Assembly: GCA_021806125.1 (NCBI GenBank)
Contig: JAJZYC010000009.1
Coordinates: 1 to 19,438, forward strand
Direction: 5' to 3'
DNA from: a bacterium
Lineage (GTDB): Bacteria; SZUA-79; Acidulodesulfobacterales; Acidulodesulfobacteraceae
DNA: 19,438 nt
The translations under genes were made by a program, and so were the position numbers. The notes beneath the pieces were generated by a model that saw nothing but the letters and a program-made list of their open reading frames with translations, was not told the DNA's origin and searched no databases. Position 1 is the stretch's first letter; the number at the start of each line of letters is the position of its first letter. Below, one piece after another: positions 1 to 8,509 of this stretch.

Positions 1-1
1 A

Positions 2-304
2 AGGGTTCCTACGCCCGATGTTTCCATTAACGACCTTGTGTGCAAAGTTTCTAAAAAGACTTCCATTTTAGAAGTCAATTCAAAATTAGAGGAAGCTTCC
101 GAAACTTATCTCAAAGGAATTCTCGCGTTCAGCAAAGAACCTTTGGTTTCCATAGATTATATAGGAGACCCGCACTCTTCCATAGTCGATTCTTTAAGCA
201 CGAAAGTTATAGGAGACGACCTTGTTAAAGTTCTTGCGTGGTACGATAACGAGTGGGGATATTCGACAAGGCTTGCCGAAATGGCCGTTTTTATGATGAA
301 ATAA
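2..304 (+). CDS. gap: Glyceraldehyde-3-phosphate dehydrogenase, C-terminal 100 residues (5' end outside window)
   Basis: The reading frame is open from base 2 and begins R-V-P-T-P-D-V-S, a conserved segment of the GAPDH catalytic domain. It ends with the family signature WYDNEWGYSTRLAEM before TAA at 302-304. The enzyme oxidises glyceraldehyde-3-phosphate to 1,3-bisphosphoglycerate in the cytoplasm. The catalytic Cys and the NAD-binding Rossmann half lie upstream of the window, so cofactor preference cannot be judged. It is followed 17 bp later by pgk, the next step of glycolysis, so the two are probably co-transcribed. The GTG at position 38 is internal and is not the real start. Identity is secure; the gene is partial only because the window starts here. 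Confidence 0.96.
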   Translation, partial: RVPTPDVSINDLVCKVSKKTSILEVNSKLEEASETYLKGILAFSKEPLVSIDYIGDPHSSIVDSLSTKVIGDDLVKVLAWYDNEWGYSTRLAEMAVFMMK

Positions 305-321
305 GGAAAGGAAAATCCTGG

Positions 322-1551
322 ATGAACAATATTGTTTATATCGATGAAATAGACATAAGAAATAAAACCCTGCTTATCAGAGTAGATTTTAACGTTCCTC
401 TCGACCAGAACGGCAATATTACCGACGATACGCGCATAAGGGCAGTTCTCCCCACTTTAAATTACTGCCTCGACGAAAACACGAAAGTCGTTTTAATGTC
501 GCATATGGGAAGGCCAAAAGGTAAAAAAGTTCCCGAACTTTCGCTGATAGTAGTAGCAAAAAGGCTGAGCAGGCTTTTAGACAAAGAAGTTAAATTCGTG
601 GGAGACTGCATCGGCGAACTTGCGGAAAATACAGTAAAAACAGCCGGTTTCGGCGATATTATACTTCTCGAAAATTTAAGGTTTTATCCGGAGGAAACAA
701 GCAACGACGATGTATTCGGCAAAAAATTAGCTTCTCTCTGCGATATTTACGTCAACGATGCATTTGCCACCGCCCATAGGTCGCATGCTTCCAATGTCGC
801 GGTTACAAAATTCGTAAATACGTGCGCCGCAGGTTTTCTGATAAGGAAAGAGTTAAATTATTTTACGAGAGCCGTTGAAAATCCTATGAAGCCTTTTGTG
901 GCAATCGTCGGAGGAGCAAAAGTTTCCGGAAAAATAGAGGTTCTGTCTAATTTAGCCGACAAAATAGACAAATTAATTATCGGCGGGGCGATGTCCAATA
1001 CCTTCCTTAAAGCGTTAGGGCACGACGTGGGAAGTTCGCTAGTAGAAGATGAAATGCTGGAATACGCCAAAAAAACTCTTGAGAAAATAAACGAGAAGAA
1101 AATAAAACTTTATCTCCCGGTCGATGCGGTCGTTGCAGACAAATTAGCGCCCGACGCGGAAACAAAGGTTACGACTATACAGGAAATTCCTAAAGGCTGG
1201 ATGGCTTTGGATATCGGTCCTGCAACGGTTACCCTTTTTACGGAAGCTATCCAGAATGCTAAAACTATCGTATGGAACGGGCCTATGGGCGTATTTGAAA
1301 TGGATGCATTCAGCAGGGGAACTTTTGCCCTGGTTTCAAGCGTTGCAAACGCCTATGCTTTAACGATAGTAGGAGGCGGAGATACCGACGTTGCATTGCA
1401 CAGGGCGGGCGAATTTGCAAAAATGTCGTATGTTTCTACCGGAGGCGGAGCGTTTCTAGAACTTCTGGAAGGAAAGAAACTGCCGGGTATAGAAGCGTTA
1501 ATAGACTGTTCCAAAAAAAATAATTTAAAACAGCAGGCCGTAAAAATATAA
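322..1551 (+). CDS. pgk: Phosphoglycerate kinase
   Basis: Converts 1,3-bisphosphoglycerate and ADP to 3-phosphoglycerate and ATP in the cytoplasm. The 409-residue length is normal for bacterial PGK. Visible signatures are RVDFNVP (about residues 20-26), SHMGRPKG (60-67), the NDAFATAHRSHAS segment of the substrate site, GGAKVSGKIEVLSNL, the nucleotide-side WNGPMGVFE, GGGDTD (351-356) and STGGGA (372-377). The start is set at ATG 322 because a purine-rich AAGGAAAGGA lies just upstream. The frame stays open back to a GTG at 253, but that would overlap the end of gap and add non-homologous residues. It lies between gap and lspA in one transcription direction. Confidence 0.97.
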   Translation: MNNIVYIDEIDIRNKTLLIRVDFNVPLDQNGNITDDTRIRAVLPTLNYCLDENTKVVLMSHMGRPKGKKVPELSLIVVAKRLSRLLDKEVKFVGDCIGELAENTVKTAGFGDIILLENLRFYPEETSNDDVFGKKLASLCDIYVNDAFATAHRSHASNVAVTKFVNTCAAGFLIRKELNYFTRAVENPMKPFVAIVGGAKVSGKIEVLSNLADKIDKLIIGGAMSNTFLKALGHDVGSSLVEDEMLEYAKKTLEKINEKKIKLYLPVDAVVADKLAPDAETKVTTIQEIPKGWMALDIGPATVTLFTEAIQNAKTIVWNGPMGVFEMDAFSRGTFALVSSVANAYALTIVGGGDTDVALHRAGEFAKMSYVSTGGGAFLELLEGKKLPGIEALIDCSKKNNLKQQAVKI

Positions 1552-1558
1552 TTAATTA

Positions 1559-2020
1559 ATGAAAAAAAAATTAATCGTATTAATTTCCGTTTTTATCCCC
1601 GTTCTTATATCAGACCAATTATCGAAGTACTTTATAAATAACGGAATATCGTTAATTAATAAAATAACCGTAATCAAATATTATTTCAACATAGTCCATA
1701 TTGACAATACCGGCGTTGCTTTCGGATTTATGAGCGGCTATTCCGACCTGTTTATAATATTTCTTACTGCATTAATAATTGCGGCCGTAACATACTTTTT
1801 ATTCAAGACGAAAATTAATTCCAACTTATTTATAATATCTTCTTCTTTAATTATTTCCGGCGCATTTTCAAATCTTTTAAGCAGGATTTTTCAGAGATAC
1901 GTGGTGGATTTCCTGGATTTTCACATTTACGGCTACCACTGGCCGAGTTTTAATATAGCGGACAGTTCTGTTGTCGTCGGAACTATACTGCTTTTTATAT
2001 CGGTCATAAAATATATTTAA
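1559..2020 (+). CDS. lspA: Prolipoprotein signal peptidase (signal peptidase II) with an altered GNxxDR motif
   Basis: Inner-membrane aspartic peptidase that cleaves the signal peptide of diacylglyceryl-modified prolipoproteins. The 153-residue protein has four hydrophobic segments. It carries the family blocks DQLSK (D19), NTGVAFG (50-56), YVVDF (D117) and FNIADS (N132, D135). D117 and D135 occupy the positions of the catalytic dyad known from the Pseudomonas enzyme (D124/D143). The block that normally reads GNLIDR is SNLLSR (104-109), so the conserved Asp is Ser108 and the Gly is Ser104. At least three proteins here could be substrates or partners of lipoprotein processing (LptE and RlpA have lipobox cysteines). 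The start ATG lies 7 bp after pgk and has no clear Shine-Dalgarno sequence, which suggests translational coupling. Family assignment is firm; full activity is less certain because of Ser108. Confidence 0.92.
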   Translation: MKKKLIVLISVFIPVLISDQLSKYFINNGISLINKITVIKYYFNIVHIDNTGVAFGFMSGYSDLFIIFLTALIIAAVTYFLFKTKINSNLFIISSSLIISGAFSNLLSRIFQRYVVDFLDFHIYGYHWPSFNIADSSVVVGTILLFISVIKYI

Positions 2021-2045
2021 AATTTGGAATATTAATTTAATTTAA

Positions 2046-4601
2046 ATGAAAATTTCGGAAGATAAAAATTACGATTTTAACAGCGTAGAAAGCAAATGGC
2101 AGTCTTTCTGGGAAAAGGAAAATACTTTTTCCGTAAAGAACACCGCAGGCGATAAACCTAAATTTTACTGCTTAGAAATGTTTCCGTATCCTTCGGGCAG
2201 AATTCATATGGGACATGTCAGGAACTATGCCATAGGAGATGCCGTTGCCAGATTCAAGAGATTAAAAGGTTTTAACGTGCTCCACCCTATAGGATTCGAC
2301 AGCTTCGGACTTCCCGCAGAAAACGCCGCGATTAAAAATAAAACCAACCCCGCTCTCTGGACCAAAAATAACATAGATTATATGATAGGGCAGCTGAAAG
2401 AGCTCGGGTTTTCATACGACTGGAACAGGCTCGTGATAACTTCGGACCCGGAATATTATAAGTGGGAGCAGTTATTTTTTCTGCAGATGTTTAAAAAAGG
2501 TCTGGCTTATAAAAAGATTTCCAACGTCAACTGGTGCGATTCCTGCAATACTACCCTTGCCAACGAACAGGTGGAAGACGGCAGGTGCTGGAGATGCGGC
2601 AGTAACGTAAATATAAAAAATATGGAGCAGTGGTTTTTTAAAATAACCGCTTATGCCGAAGAACTGCTTAATGATTTGGACGGATTGGACGGCTGGCCGG
2701 ATAAAGTCAAAACTATGCAGAGGAACTGGATTGGAAAAAGCTCCGGCTTAACCGTGAATTTTAAAATAGTCGATTCGGACGAAAATAATGGAGACGAAAA
2801 TTGTGTAGAAATATTTACTACCCGTCCCGATACTATATTCGGCGCTACTTATATTGCAATGTCGCCGTTTCATCCGCTTGCAAAAAAATTGATTAAAACT
2901 GCCGAAAAAACAGCCGAACTGGAAAGAATTACCCGTAATTCGTTAATCTCTAAGGATATTGCAGAAAAAGACGGTTTTTTTACCGGTTCTTACGCCGCAA
3001 ATCCTTTTAACGGAAAAAAAATACCGGTATTTATAGCAAACTTTGTTTTAATGGATTACGGAACCGGCGCCATAATGTCGGTTCCGGCTCACGACGCCCG
3101 CGATTACGAATTTGCCGAAAAATACGGAATTGAAATAATAAGGGTAATTAAACCCGCTGCGCCGCAGGAAGGAAATAAAAGCGAAAATGCCGAAGAATCG
3201 GAAGGACTGCCTTTTACCGCCCCCGGAACCCTTATTAATTCAGGGGAGTTTGACGGACTTTTTTCGGAAGAAGCAAAAGAAAAAATTTCCAAGTATGCCG
3301 AAAAAGAGGGGTTCGGCAAAAAAGTTGTTAATTACAGGCTGAGGGACTGGGGAATATCGAGGCAGAGATACTGGGGTTGCCCTATACCCATAGTATATTG
3401 CGAAAAATGCGGAACAGTACCTTTAAACGAGAGCGACCTGCCTTTAGTGCTTCCGGGAGACGCCACTTTTACCGGCGAAGGAGTTTCGCCTTTAAAAAAG
3501 CTCGAATCGTTTGTAAACGTAAAATGCCCTAAATGCGGCGGCAACGCGAAGCGCGAAACGGATACTATGGATACGTTCGTGGAATCTTCGTGGTATTTTT
3601 TAAGATATACACTTTTGGACAGGAAAGAAGAAGTCCCTTTCAAAGATGAGGATGCGGCCTACTGGCTGCCCGTGGACCAATACATAGGCGGAGTCGAGCA
3701 TGCAGTAATGCATCTTTTATATTCAAGATTTTTCGTTAAAGTTTTAAGGGATTTAAAGTATTTTAAATTAGACGAGCCGTTTAAAAATCTTTTAACGCAG
3801 GGAATGGTGGTAAAAAACGGCGCAAAGATGTCGAAATCCAAAGGCAACGTAGTTGACCCCGACGGGCTTATTAAAAAATTCGGAGCCGACACCGTAAGGT
3901 TGTTCGTCCTTTTTGCCGCTCCGCCCGAAAAAGACCTTGAATGGAACGATTCCGGAGTAGAAGGCGCTTCCAGATTTATTAACAGGTTTTACAGAACGGT
4001 AATTGCTGGGTCGGAAATCCTTAAGGATTTGCAGGACAATTCCGAACCTTTTATTTATAAAACTTTAACAAACGATATAAATCAAAATATTAAAGAAATT
4101 ATTTATAAATTAAGCAGGATAATCGAGAAAACGGAAATAGAAATGGAAGGGCGCTATCATTTTAATACCGTCATAAGTTCTTCTATGGAGTTAATTAACG
4201 AATTTAACGACTTTATAACCGGCGAAGCCTTTAAAAAAGATGTTATGAGTAAAGCCGATAAATATTTGCTTAAGTATTTTTTAAACTCCGTTATTTTAAT
4301 ACTGTATCCTTTTATTCCTCATGTTTGCTCCGAAGCGTTCGAAATATTAAATGCTTCTTTTATAGAAAACGGGCCGCGGCCCGAAAAAATAGATGCCGGT
4401 TATGTGCCGGAAAATTGCAATATAGCCGTGCAGGTAAACGGAAAAATGCGCGACCTTATAGTTGCGGATATAAATTCGGATGAGCCGGCAGTTCTTAAGA
4501 TTGCGCTGGAAAGCGCAAAAATTGCGAAATACGTCGGAGATAAAAGCCTCATTAAAAAAACGATATACGTTAAAAACAAGCTGTTGAGCATAATAATATG
4601 A
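2046..4601 (+). CDS. leuS: Leucyl-tRNA synthetase
   Basis: Class I aminoacyl-tRNA synthetase that charges tRNA-Leu in the cytoplasm. The 851 residues are typical of bacterial LeuRS. The HIGH-type motif is HMGH (54-57) within FPYPSGRIHMGHVRNY. A zinc-binding insertion has cysteines 164, 167, 181 and 184. The CP1 editing domain shows TTRPDTIFG (258-266) and MSVPAHDARDYEF, so proofreading looks intact. The second ATP-site motif is KMSKS (594-598), followed by the anticodon-binding domain and the small C-terminal domain. The start ATG has no strong ribosome-binding site. The stop overlaps the lptE start as ATGA, so the two genes are translationally coupled. The leuS-lptE pairing is also seen in Proteobacteria such as E. 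coli. Confidence 0.98.
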   Translation: MKISEDKNYDFNSVESKWQSFWEKENTFSVKNTAGDKPKFYCLEMFPYPSGRIHMGHVRNYAIGDAVARFKRLKGFNVLHPIGFDSFGLPAENAAIKNKTNPALWTKNNIDYMIGQLKELGFSYDWNRLVITSDPEYYKWEQLFFLQMFKKGLAYKKISNVNWCDSCNTTLANEQVEDGRCWRCGSNVNIKNMEQWFFKITAYAEELLNDLDGLDGWPDKVKTMQRNWIGKSSGLTVNFKIVDSDENNGDENCVEIFTTRPDTIFGATYIAMSPFHPLAKKLIKTAEKTAELERITRNSLISKDIAEKDGFFTGSYAANPFNGKKIPVFIANFVLMDYGTGAIMSVPAHDARDYEFAEKYGIEIIRVIKPAAPQEGNKSENAEESEGLPFTAPGTLINSGEFDGLFSEEAKEKISKYAEKEGFGKKVVNYRLRDWGISRQRYWGCPIPIVYCEKCGTVPLNESDLPLVLPGDATFTGEGVSPLKKLESFVNVKCPKCGGNAKRETDTMDTFVESSWYFLRYTLLDRKEEVPFKDEDAAYWLPVDQYIGGVEHAVMHLLYSRFFVKVLRDLKYFKLDEPFKNLLTQGMVVKNGAKMSKSKGNVVDPDGLIKKFGADTVRLFVLFAAPPEKDLEWNDSGVEGASRFINRFYRTVIAGSEILKDLQDNSEPFIYKTLTNDINQNIKEIIYKLSRIIEKTEIEMEGRYHFNTVISSSMELINEFNDFITGEAFKKDVMSKADKYLLKYFLNSVILILYPFIPHVCSEAFEILNASFIENGPRPEKIDAGYVPENCNIAVQVNGKMRDLIVADINSDEPAVLKIALESAKIAKYVGDKSLIKKTIYVKNKLLSIII

Positions 4602-5137
4602 AAAATAAACTTATACTTTTTATTTTTATTTTAATTGCCGCCGGTTTTTCCACCTCCTGCGGGTTCAGGATTTTAAACGGAAAAGAAGGTTCCGTTAAGA
4701 AATATAACGATATCTCGCAGATATACATAAAACCTTTTAAAAATTTAACCTATAAGAGCGGGGCAGGGGTATATTTTTCCAATAATATCGCAAATTATCT
4801 TAACGTACAATCCGATATGTTTACATCCAATAAAAACGACGCGCTTTACTATTTAACGGGGAAGATTACCTCTATACAGAACAGCGTAATGTCTTATACC
4901 GGAGTTGCCGCGGCGGTGGATTACATGCTCACCGTAAAAGTGACGGTGAGCATGTACGGCACTAACGGGAAGATAATTTTCAGGAATGCAGGTTTTTCTT
5001 CTGGGGCAACATATTATAACTATATTAATCCGCTTACCGCGCATAAACAGGAAAAAATGGCGATAGAAACGGCATCTAAAAGAATCGCCAGAAAAATCGT
5101 AATATACATAGAAACTAAAAAATTAACCTCATACTAA
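4598..5137 (+). CDS. lptE: LPS-assembly lipoprotein LptE-like
   Basis: A 179-residue outer-membrane lipoprotein candidate. LptE plugs the LptD beta-barrel that inserts LPS into the outer leaflet. The N-terminus is a short positively charged stretch, a hydrophobic core and a lipobox-like STSC with the lipidated Cys at 21, followed directly by G-F-R, as is common in LptE. The remainder has the LptE/DUF799-like pattern: an IYIKPFKNLTY strand early on, a central beta-rich part and a C-terminal helix rich in Ala and Lys. The primary sequence of this family is poorly conserved, so the assignment rests on the lipobox-CGF start, the length and the position right after leuS (4-bp overlap), the same order as in Proteobacteria. 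It ends in a 4-bp convergent overlap with the PAP2 gene. Confidence 0.85.
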   Translation: MKNKLILFIFILIAAGFSTSCGFRILNGKEGSVKKYNDISQIYIKPFKNLTYKSGAGVYFSNNIANYLNVQSDMFTSNKNDALYYLTGKITSIQNSVMSYTGVAAAVDYMLTVKVTVSMYGTNGKIIFRNAGFSSGATYYNYINPLTAHKQEKMAIETASKRIARKIVIYIETKKLTSY

Positions 5138-5697
5138 TCCAATCCTCTTATTTTCTTATATATAATAAGAGTAATTTTTGCGAATGAATAACCTAAAATG
5201 CCGCCGGCGATTACGTCTAAGGGGTAATGCTCTCCGTCGTAAACGCGTGAAAAGGCGACCGCAAACGCAAGAATATAAAATAATTTTTTGTGTTTCGGAA
5301 ATATATAAGAAAGAGCTACGGCGAGCGAGAAAGCGGTTACGGAATGGCCTGAAGGAAAAGACCGTTCGGTCAGATGCCTCCCCAGCAGGTTTATATGTAC
5401 AGCGCCCGTTTTTATCAGTTCGTGGAGGGCTACTACCGGCCTGGGCCTGTTTACGGCTCTTTTTATTATTATATCGAATATACCCGGGACGATTTGAGTT
5501 AAAAAAAGCAGAAGAAACGATTCTTTAAATTTAGGACGATTATAAAAATAAACATAAACGAGGACAAGCCAGTATGCAACCCAGCCGTTGCCCAAATATG
5601 TAACGGCTCTCATATTATCGTTCAATAAAGAAAAGTGAAAGTTGTCGTTTATCAACAAAAAAAGGGCGGTATCTAAACGGAGAATATGGGAAAGCAT
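5134..5697 (-). CDS. PAP2-family membrane phosphatase
   Basis: A 187-residue integral membrane protein with about five hydrophobic segments and all three PAP2 signatures: K-x6-RP (K79 to RP 86-87), PSGH (115-118, catalytic His118) and SR-x5-H-x3-D (S150, R151, H157, D161). The fold removes a phosphate from lipid phosphates or pyrophosphates on the outer face of the inner membrane. Likely substrates are undecaprenyl pyrophosphate, phosphatidylglycerophosphate or lipid A. The adjacent lptE makes an LPS or carrier-lipid role attractive, but the substrate cannot be read from the sequence. It is transcribed towards lptE, sharing four bases at the 3' ends, and divergently from the nucleotidyltransferase fusion gene. 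Confidence 0.9.
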   Translation of the reverse strand: MLSHILRLDTALFLLINDNFHFSLLNDNMRAVTYLGNGWVAYWLVLVYVYFYNRPKFKESFLLLFLTQIVPGIFDIIIKRAVNRPRPVVALHELIKTGAVHINLLGRHLTERSFPSGHSVTAFSLAVALSYIFPKHKKLFYILAFAVAFSRVYDGEHYPLDVIAGGILGYSFAKITLIIYKKIRGLD

Positions 5698-5709
5698 AAA
5701 TTTTATGTT

Positions 5710-5737
5710 TTGATTTTATGGTTTATTAAGATATAAT
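5710..5737 (+). promoter_or_regulatory. Putative sigma70-type promoter of the nucleotidyltransferase fusion gene
   Basis: TTGATT (5710-5715) and TATAAT (5732-5737) are separated by 16 bp in the AT-rich divergent gap. Transcription would start near 5744, leaving an untranslated leader of about 70 bases before ATG 5816. The -10 box is perfect and the -35 box matches the consensus TTGACA at four of six positions. AT-rich DNA yields such matches by chance, so confidence is moderate. Confidence 0.4.
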
Positions 5738-5815
5738 TTTAATAGAATAATTTGCTAAGTGCAACAATAATTATGCTTATAGGCACTAAACAATAACAAA
5801 AAGGGGCATTGAGAT

Positions 5816-8335
5816 ATGCAGGCGGTCATAATGGCAGGAGGTTTCGGAACAAGGCTTAAGCCTTTAACTAATAACGCTCCGAAGCCGATGATACATATCG
5901 CAAACAAACCGATGATGGAGCATGTCGTTAATCTCCTTAAAACATACGGCATTAACGATTTAATTGTCCTGCTGTACGTCCAACCCGAACTAATAAAAAA
6001 TCATTTTAAAGACGGAGCCGATTTCGGCGTAAGGATAGAATACGTTATTGCCGAAGAGGATTATGGGACGGCGGGGGCGGTAAAAAATGTCGAAAATATA
6101 ATAAAAGAAGACGACTTTGTCGTAATAAGCGCGGATATCATTACCGATATTAATTTAAGCAGGCCTATAGACTTTCATTTAAGCAGGAAAAGCGACGCCA
6201 CGATAGTTCTTACGAGAGTCGAAAATCCACTTTCTTTCGGGATAGTAATTACCGACAGCGAAGGAAGGATTACCAAATTTCTCGAAAAACCGACATGGTC
6301 CGAAGTATTCAGCGATACCATAAATACCGGAATTTATATTTTAAATAAGTCGGCATTAAAAATGATTCCCGAAAAAAGCGAGTTCGATTTTTCTAAAGAC
6401 CTTTTTCCTATGCTTTTGAAAGAAAATAAAAATCTTTTCGGACATATATCGTCGGGCTACTGGAAGGACGTAGGCACCCTTTCCGAATACAGGCGGAGCC
6501 AGTTGGAAATTATAGCCGGAAAGATAGATTTGAATATCGAGGGAGAATACATTCCCGGTAAAAATTTAAAAATAGGCGCTAAGAGCATTATAGACATAAG
6601 CTGCGACGCCGAAAATTCCATATTCGGAAAAGACGTTCATATTCTTCAGAACTGTAAAATAAAAAATTGCGTTATAGGGGATAACTGTACTATAGGGGAA
6701 GCCACACAGATAAGCGGTTCTGTTATAGGCAAGGGTTCGAAAATAGGCTCGAACTGCGATATACAGGAAGCAGTATTGGGATATAAAACGGCTGTGGGGA
6801 ATAATGCTTTTATAGGCTCCGGCGCCGTTATATCCGACGTATGCCGTATAGGTAACGGCGCCGTTATAAATCCTAACGTCAAAATATGGCCTTATAAAAA
6901 CGTGGAAGACGGTGCTGTATTATCTGAAAGTCTAATATGGTCAGATAAATGGAGCGCTAAAATATTCGGACAATACGGTATAACCGCTCTCGCAAATTTA
7001 GAAATTACCCCTGAGTTTGCGTCTAAACTGGGAGCGGCATTCGGGGCGACGATAGGCAAAAACAGGACCATTTCCGTATCCCGCGACAGCCATAAAACCT
7101 CCCGTCTTTTTTCAAGGGCCATTATGTCCGGCGTTCTTTCGGTGGGCGTCAACGTCAACGATTTCAGCGATACCCCTATTTCTATAGTCCGGTATCAGGC
7201 GAAACAGTTCAAAAGTTCCGGCGGCATACACGTCAGACAACATCCTTTCGATAAAAAACTTCTAAACATAAAATTTTTCGATTCAAACGGTTTAGATTTA
7301 TCGACCCTAGGAGAACAAAAAATAGAAAGGCTGTTTTTCAGGGAAGATTATGCGAGAGTGGGTTCGGAAGATACGGGAGAGATATTTTATCCGACGCACG
7401 GAACGGAATATTATACCGACGGTTTTCTTAATACGATAGACGCCGATAAAATTATAAAGAGAAAATTTAAAATAGTCATAGACTATTCGTACGGAAGTTC
7501 AAGCAAGATTTTTCCAGCAATAATAGGAAAACTCGGTATAGACTCGGTCCATCTCAACGCAAATTTAGATCAGACCAAGATAACAAAAACGGAAAGAGAA
7601 TTTAAAAAATCTCTTAAAGAGCTTTCGAGCATAGTCAGGTCTATTAACGCAGACCTTGGAATTTTTATAGATAACGGCGGTGAAAAGATTTATATATGCG
7701 ACGAAAACGGCGATAATATCGACGGCAATACGGCTTTAACTTTAATGGCGCTTTTAGTTATGAAAACCGAAAAAAACGACAAGTCTATTACCATTCCGTC
7801 CAGGTCTTCTTTTAATATAACAAAATCTGCTAAAGATTATGACTTCGAAATATTTTTTGCCAAAAATTCTTCTAGCTGTCTTATGGAAAAATCGGCCAAT
7901 TCCAATGTTTGCTTTGCGGGCGATAACGAGGGAGGATATATTTATCCTAAATTCATGCCCGCATTCGACGGAATGTATTCCGCGATAAAACTGCTTGAGA
8001 TGCTTGCTAAGCTCAACACTTCGATTAAAAACGAACTTAGATATATAGAGCCTTCCTATTTTGAATACAAAAAAGTTCCATGCCCTACTGAATTAAAAGG
8101 TTTTATAATGAGAAAATTTTTTGAAAAATACGGCGGCGATAATGTTTTATTAATCGACGGAATAAAATTAATCAAACCCGGCGGGTGGGTTCTTGCATAT
8201 CCGACCTCGGAAGGAGCTCATTTCGAGATATTTTCCGAGAGCAGGGATAAAGAAGAAGCTCTGTCGCTGCTAAACCAGTTTAATAACGATATAGAAAACT
8301 GGAAAAACGAAAGAGACTTAAGCGCCCTGTCGTAA
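5816..8335 (+). CDS. Sugar nucleotidyltransferase / left-handed beta-helix / degenerate phosphohexomutase fusion
   Basis: An 839-residue three-part protein. Residues 1 to about 235 form a sugar-1-phosphate nucleotidyltransferase with GGFGTRL (8-14), the KPM block and EEDYGTAGAVK, most like mannose-1-phosphate guanylyltransferase or glucose-1-phosphate nucleotidyltransferase. Residues about 250-370 are hexapeptide repeats (IGDNCTIG, IGKGSKIG, IGNGAV). Residues about 385-839 have phosphomannomutase architecture, but the catalytic motifs are gone. The TASHNP region reads GGIHVRQHP (470-477 area), the metal loop DGDxDR reads DNGGEK (619-624), and the sugar loop reads GDNEGG (702-707). The third part is therefore unlikely to be a mutase. 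Similar fusions are annotated in Actinobacteria and Cyanobacteria as mannose-1-phosphate guanylyltransferase. The start ATG follows an AAAAAGGGG stretch. A true mutase gene follows. Donor nucleotide and sugar remain unassigned. Confidence 0.85.
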   Translation: MQAVIMAGGFGTRLKPLTNNAPKPMIHIANKPMMEHVVNLLKTYGINDLIVLLYVQPELIKNHFKDGADFGVRIEYVIAEEDYGTAGAVKNVENIIKEDDFVVISADIITDINLSRPIDFHLSRKSDATIVLTRVENPLSFGIVITDSEGRITKFLEKPTWSEVFSDTINTGIYILNKSALKMIPEKSEFDFSKDLFPMLLKENKNLFGHISSGYWKDVGTLSEYRRSQLEIIAGKIDLNIEGEYIPGKNLKIGAKSIIDISCDAENSIFGKDVHILQNCKIKNCVIGDNCTIGEATQISGSVIGKGSKIGSNCDIQEAVLGYKTAVGNNAFIGSGAVISDVCRIGNGAVINPNVKIWPYKNVEDGAVLSESLIWSDKWSAKIFGQYGITALANLEITPEFASKLGAAFGATIGKNRTISVSRDSHKTSRLFSRAIMSGVLSVGVNVNDFSDTPISIVRYQAKQFKSSGGIHVRQHPFDKKLLNIKFFDSNGLDLSTLGEQKIERLFFREDYARVGSEDTGEIFYPTHGTEYYTDGFLNTIDADKIIKRKFKIVIDYSYGSSSKIFPAIIGKLGIDSVHLNANLDQTKITKTEREFKKSLKELSSIVRSINADLGIFIDNGGEKIYICDENGDNIDGNTALTLMALLVMKTEKNDKSITIPSRSSFNITKSAKDYDFEIFFAKNSSSCLMEKSANSNVCFAGDNEGGYIYPKFMPAFDGMYSAIKLLEMLAKLNTSIKNELRYIEPSYFEYKKVPCPTELKGFIMRKFFEKYGGDNVLLIDGIKLIKPGGWVLAYPTSEGAHFEIFSESRDKEEALSLLNQFNNDIENWKNERDLSALS

Positions 8336-8347
8336 GGTCAAAATTGT

Positions 8348-8485
8348 CGGTAAAAATTACCTGGAATACTAGCGTCATTCCCGCGCAGGCGGGAAAGTTT
8401 CAAAGAAACTTCACGAGTTTCGCCAGACGCGAGAGCGAAGCGGTAATCCAGAAATGTTTAAGCGCCGGTAGAAATTACCGGAAAT
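8348..8485. repeat. Composite intergenic repeat with flanking direct repeats and hairpins
   Basis: The gap between the fusion gene and the mutase gene holds two 20-bp direct repeats at 8348-8367 and 8466-8485 (17 of 20 identical), each with a small self-complementary core (GGTA...TTACC). Between them lies a hairpin of repeat family A at 8378-8395 (stem TTCCCGC/GCGGGAA, loop GCAG). A second hairpin follows at 8396-8410 (AGTTTC/GAAACT), then a stretch ending GGTAATCCAG. No reading frame of note is present. It looks like a non-coding mobile or repeat element, possibly one repeat split by another. Confidence 0.7.
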
Positions 8486-8509
8486 ATCTAAAAACATAAG
8501 AGGAAGGGA

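Noticed and set aside
253..321. N-terminal extension of pgk to a GTG at 253
   Set aside because: It overlaps the end of gap in another frame and adds residues not seen in PGK; ATG 322 has a ribosome-binding site and begins a normal PGK N-terminus.
5145..5179. Weak hairpin (CTCTTATT/AATAAGAG) followed by T-rich DNA after lptE
   Set aside because: The stem is short and AT-rich with an 11-base loop and lies inside the PAP2 coding region; not strong enough to call a terminator.
4853..5528. Open frames antisense to lptE and to the PAP2 gene
   Set aside because: Basic, low-complexity translations without motifs; the overlapping genes on the opposite strands are clear families.
8348..8485. CRISPR-like array
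   Set aside because: Only two imperfect direct repeats with one long spacer that has internal hairpins; no cas gene in the window.
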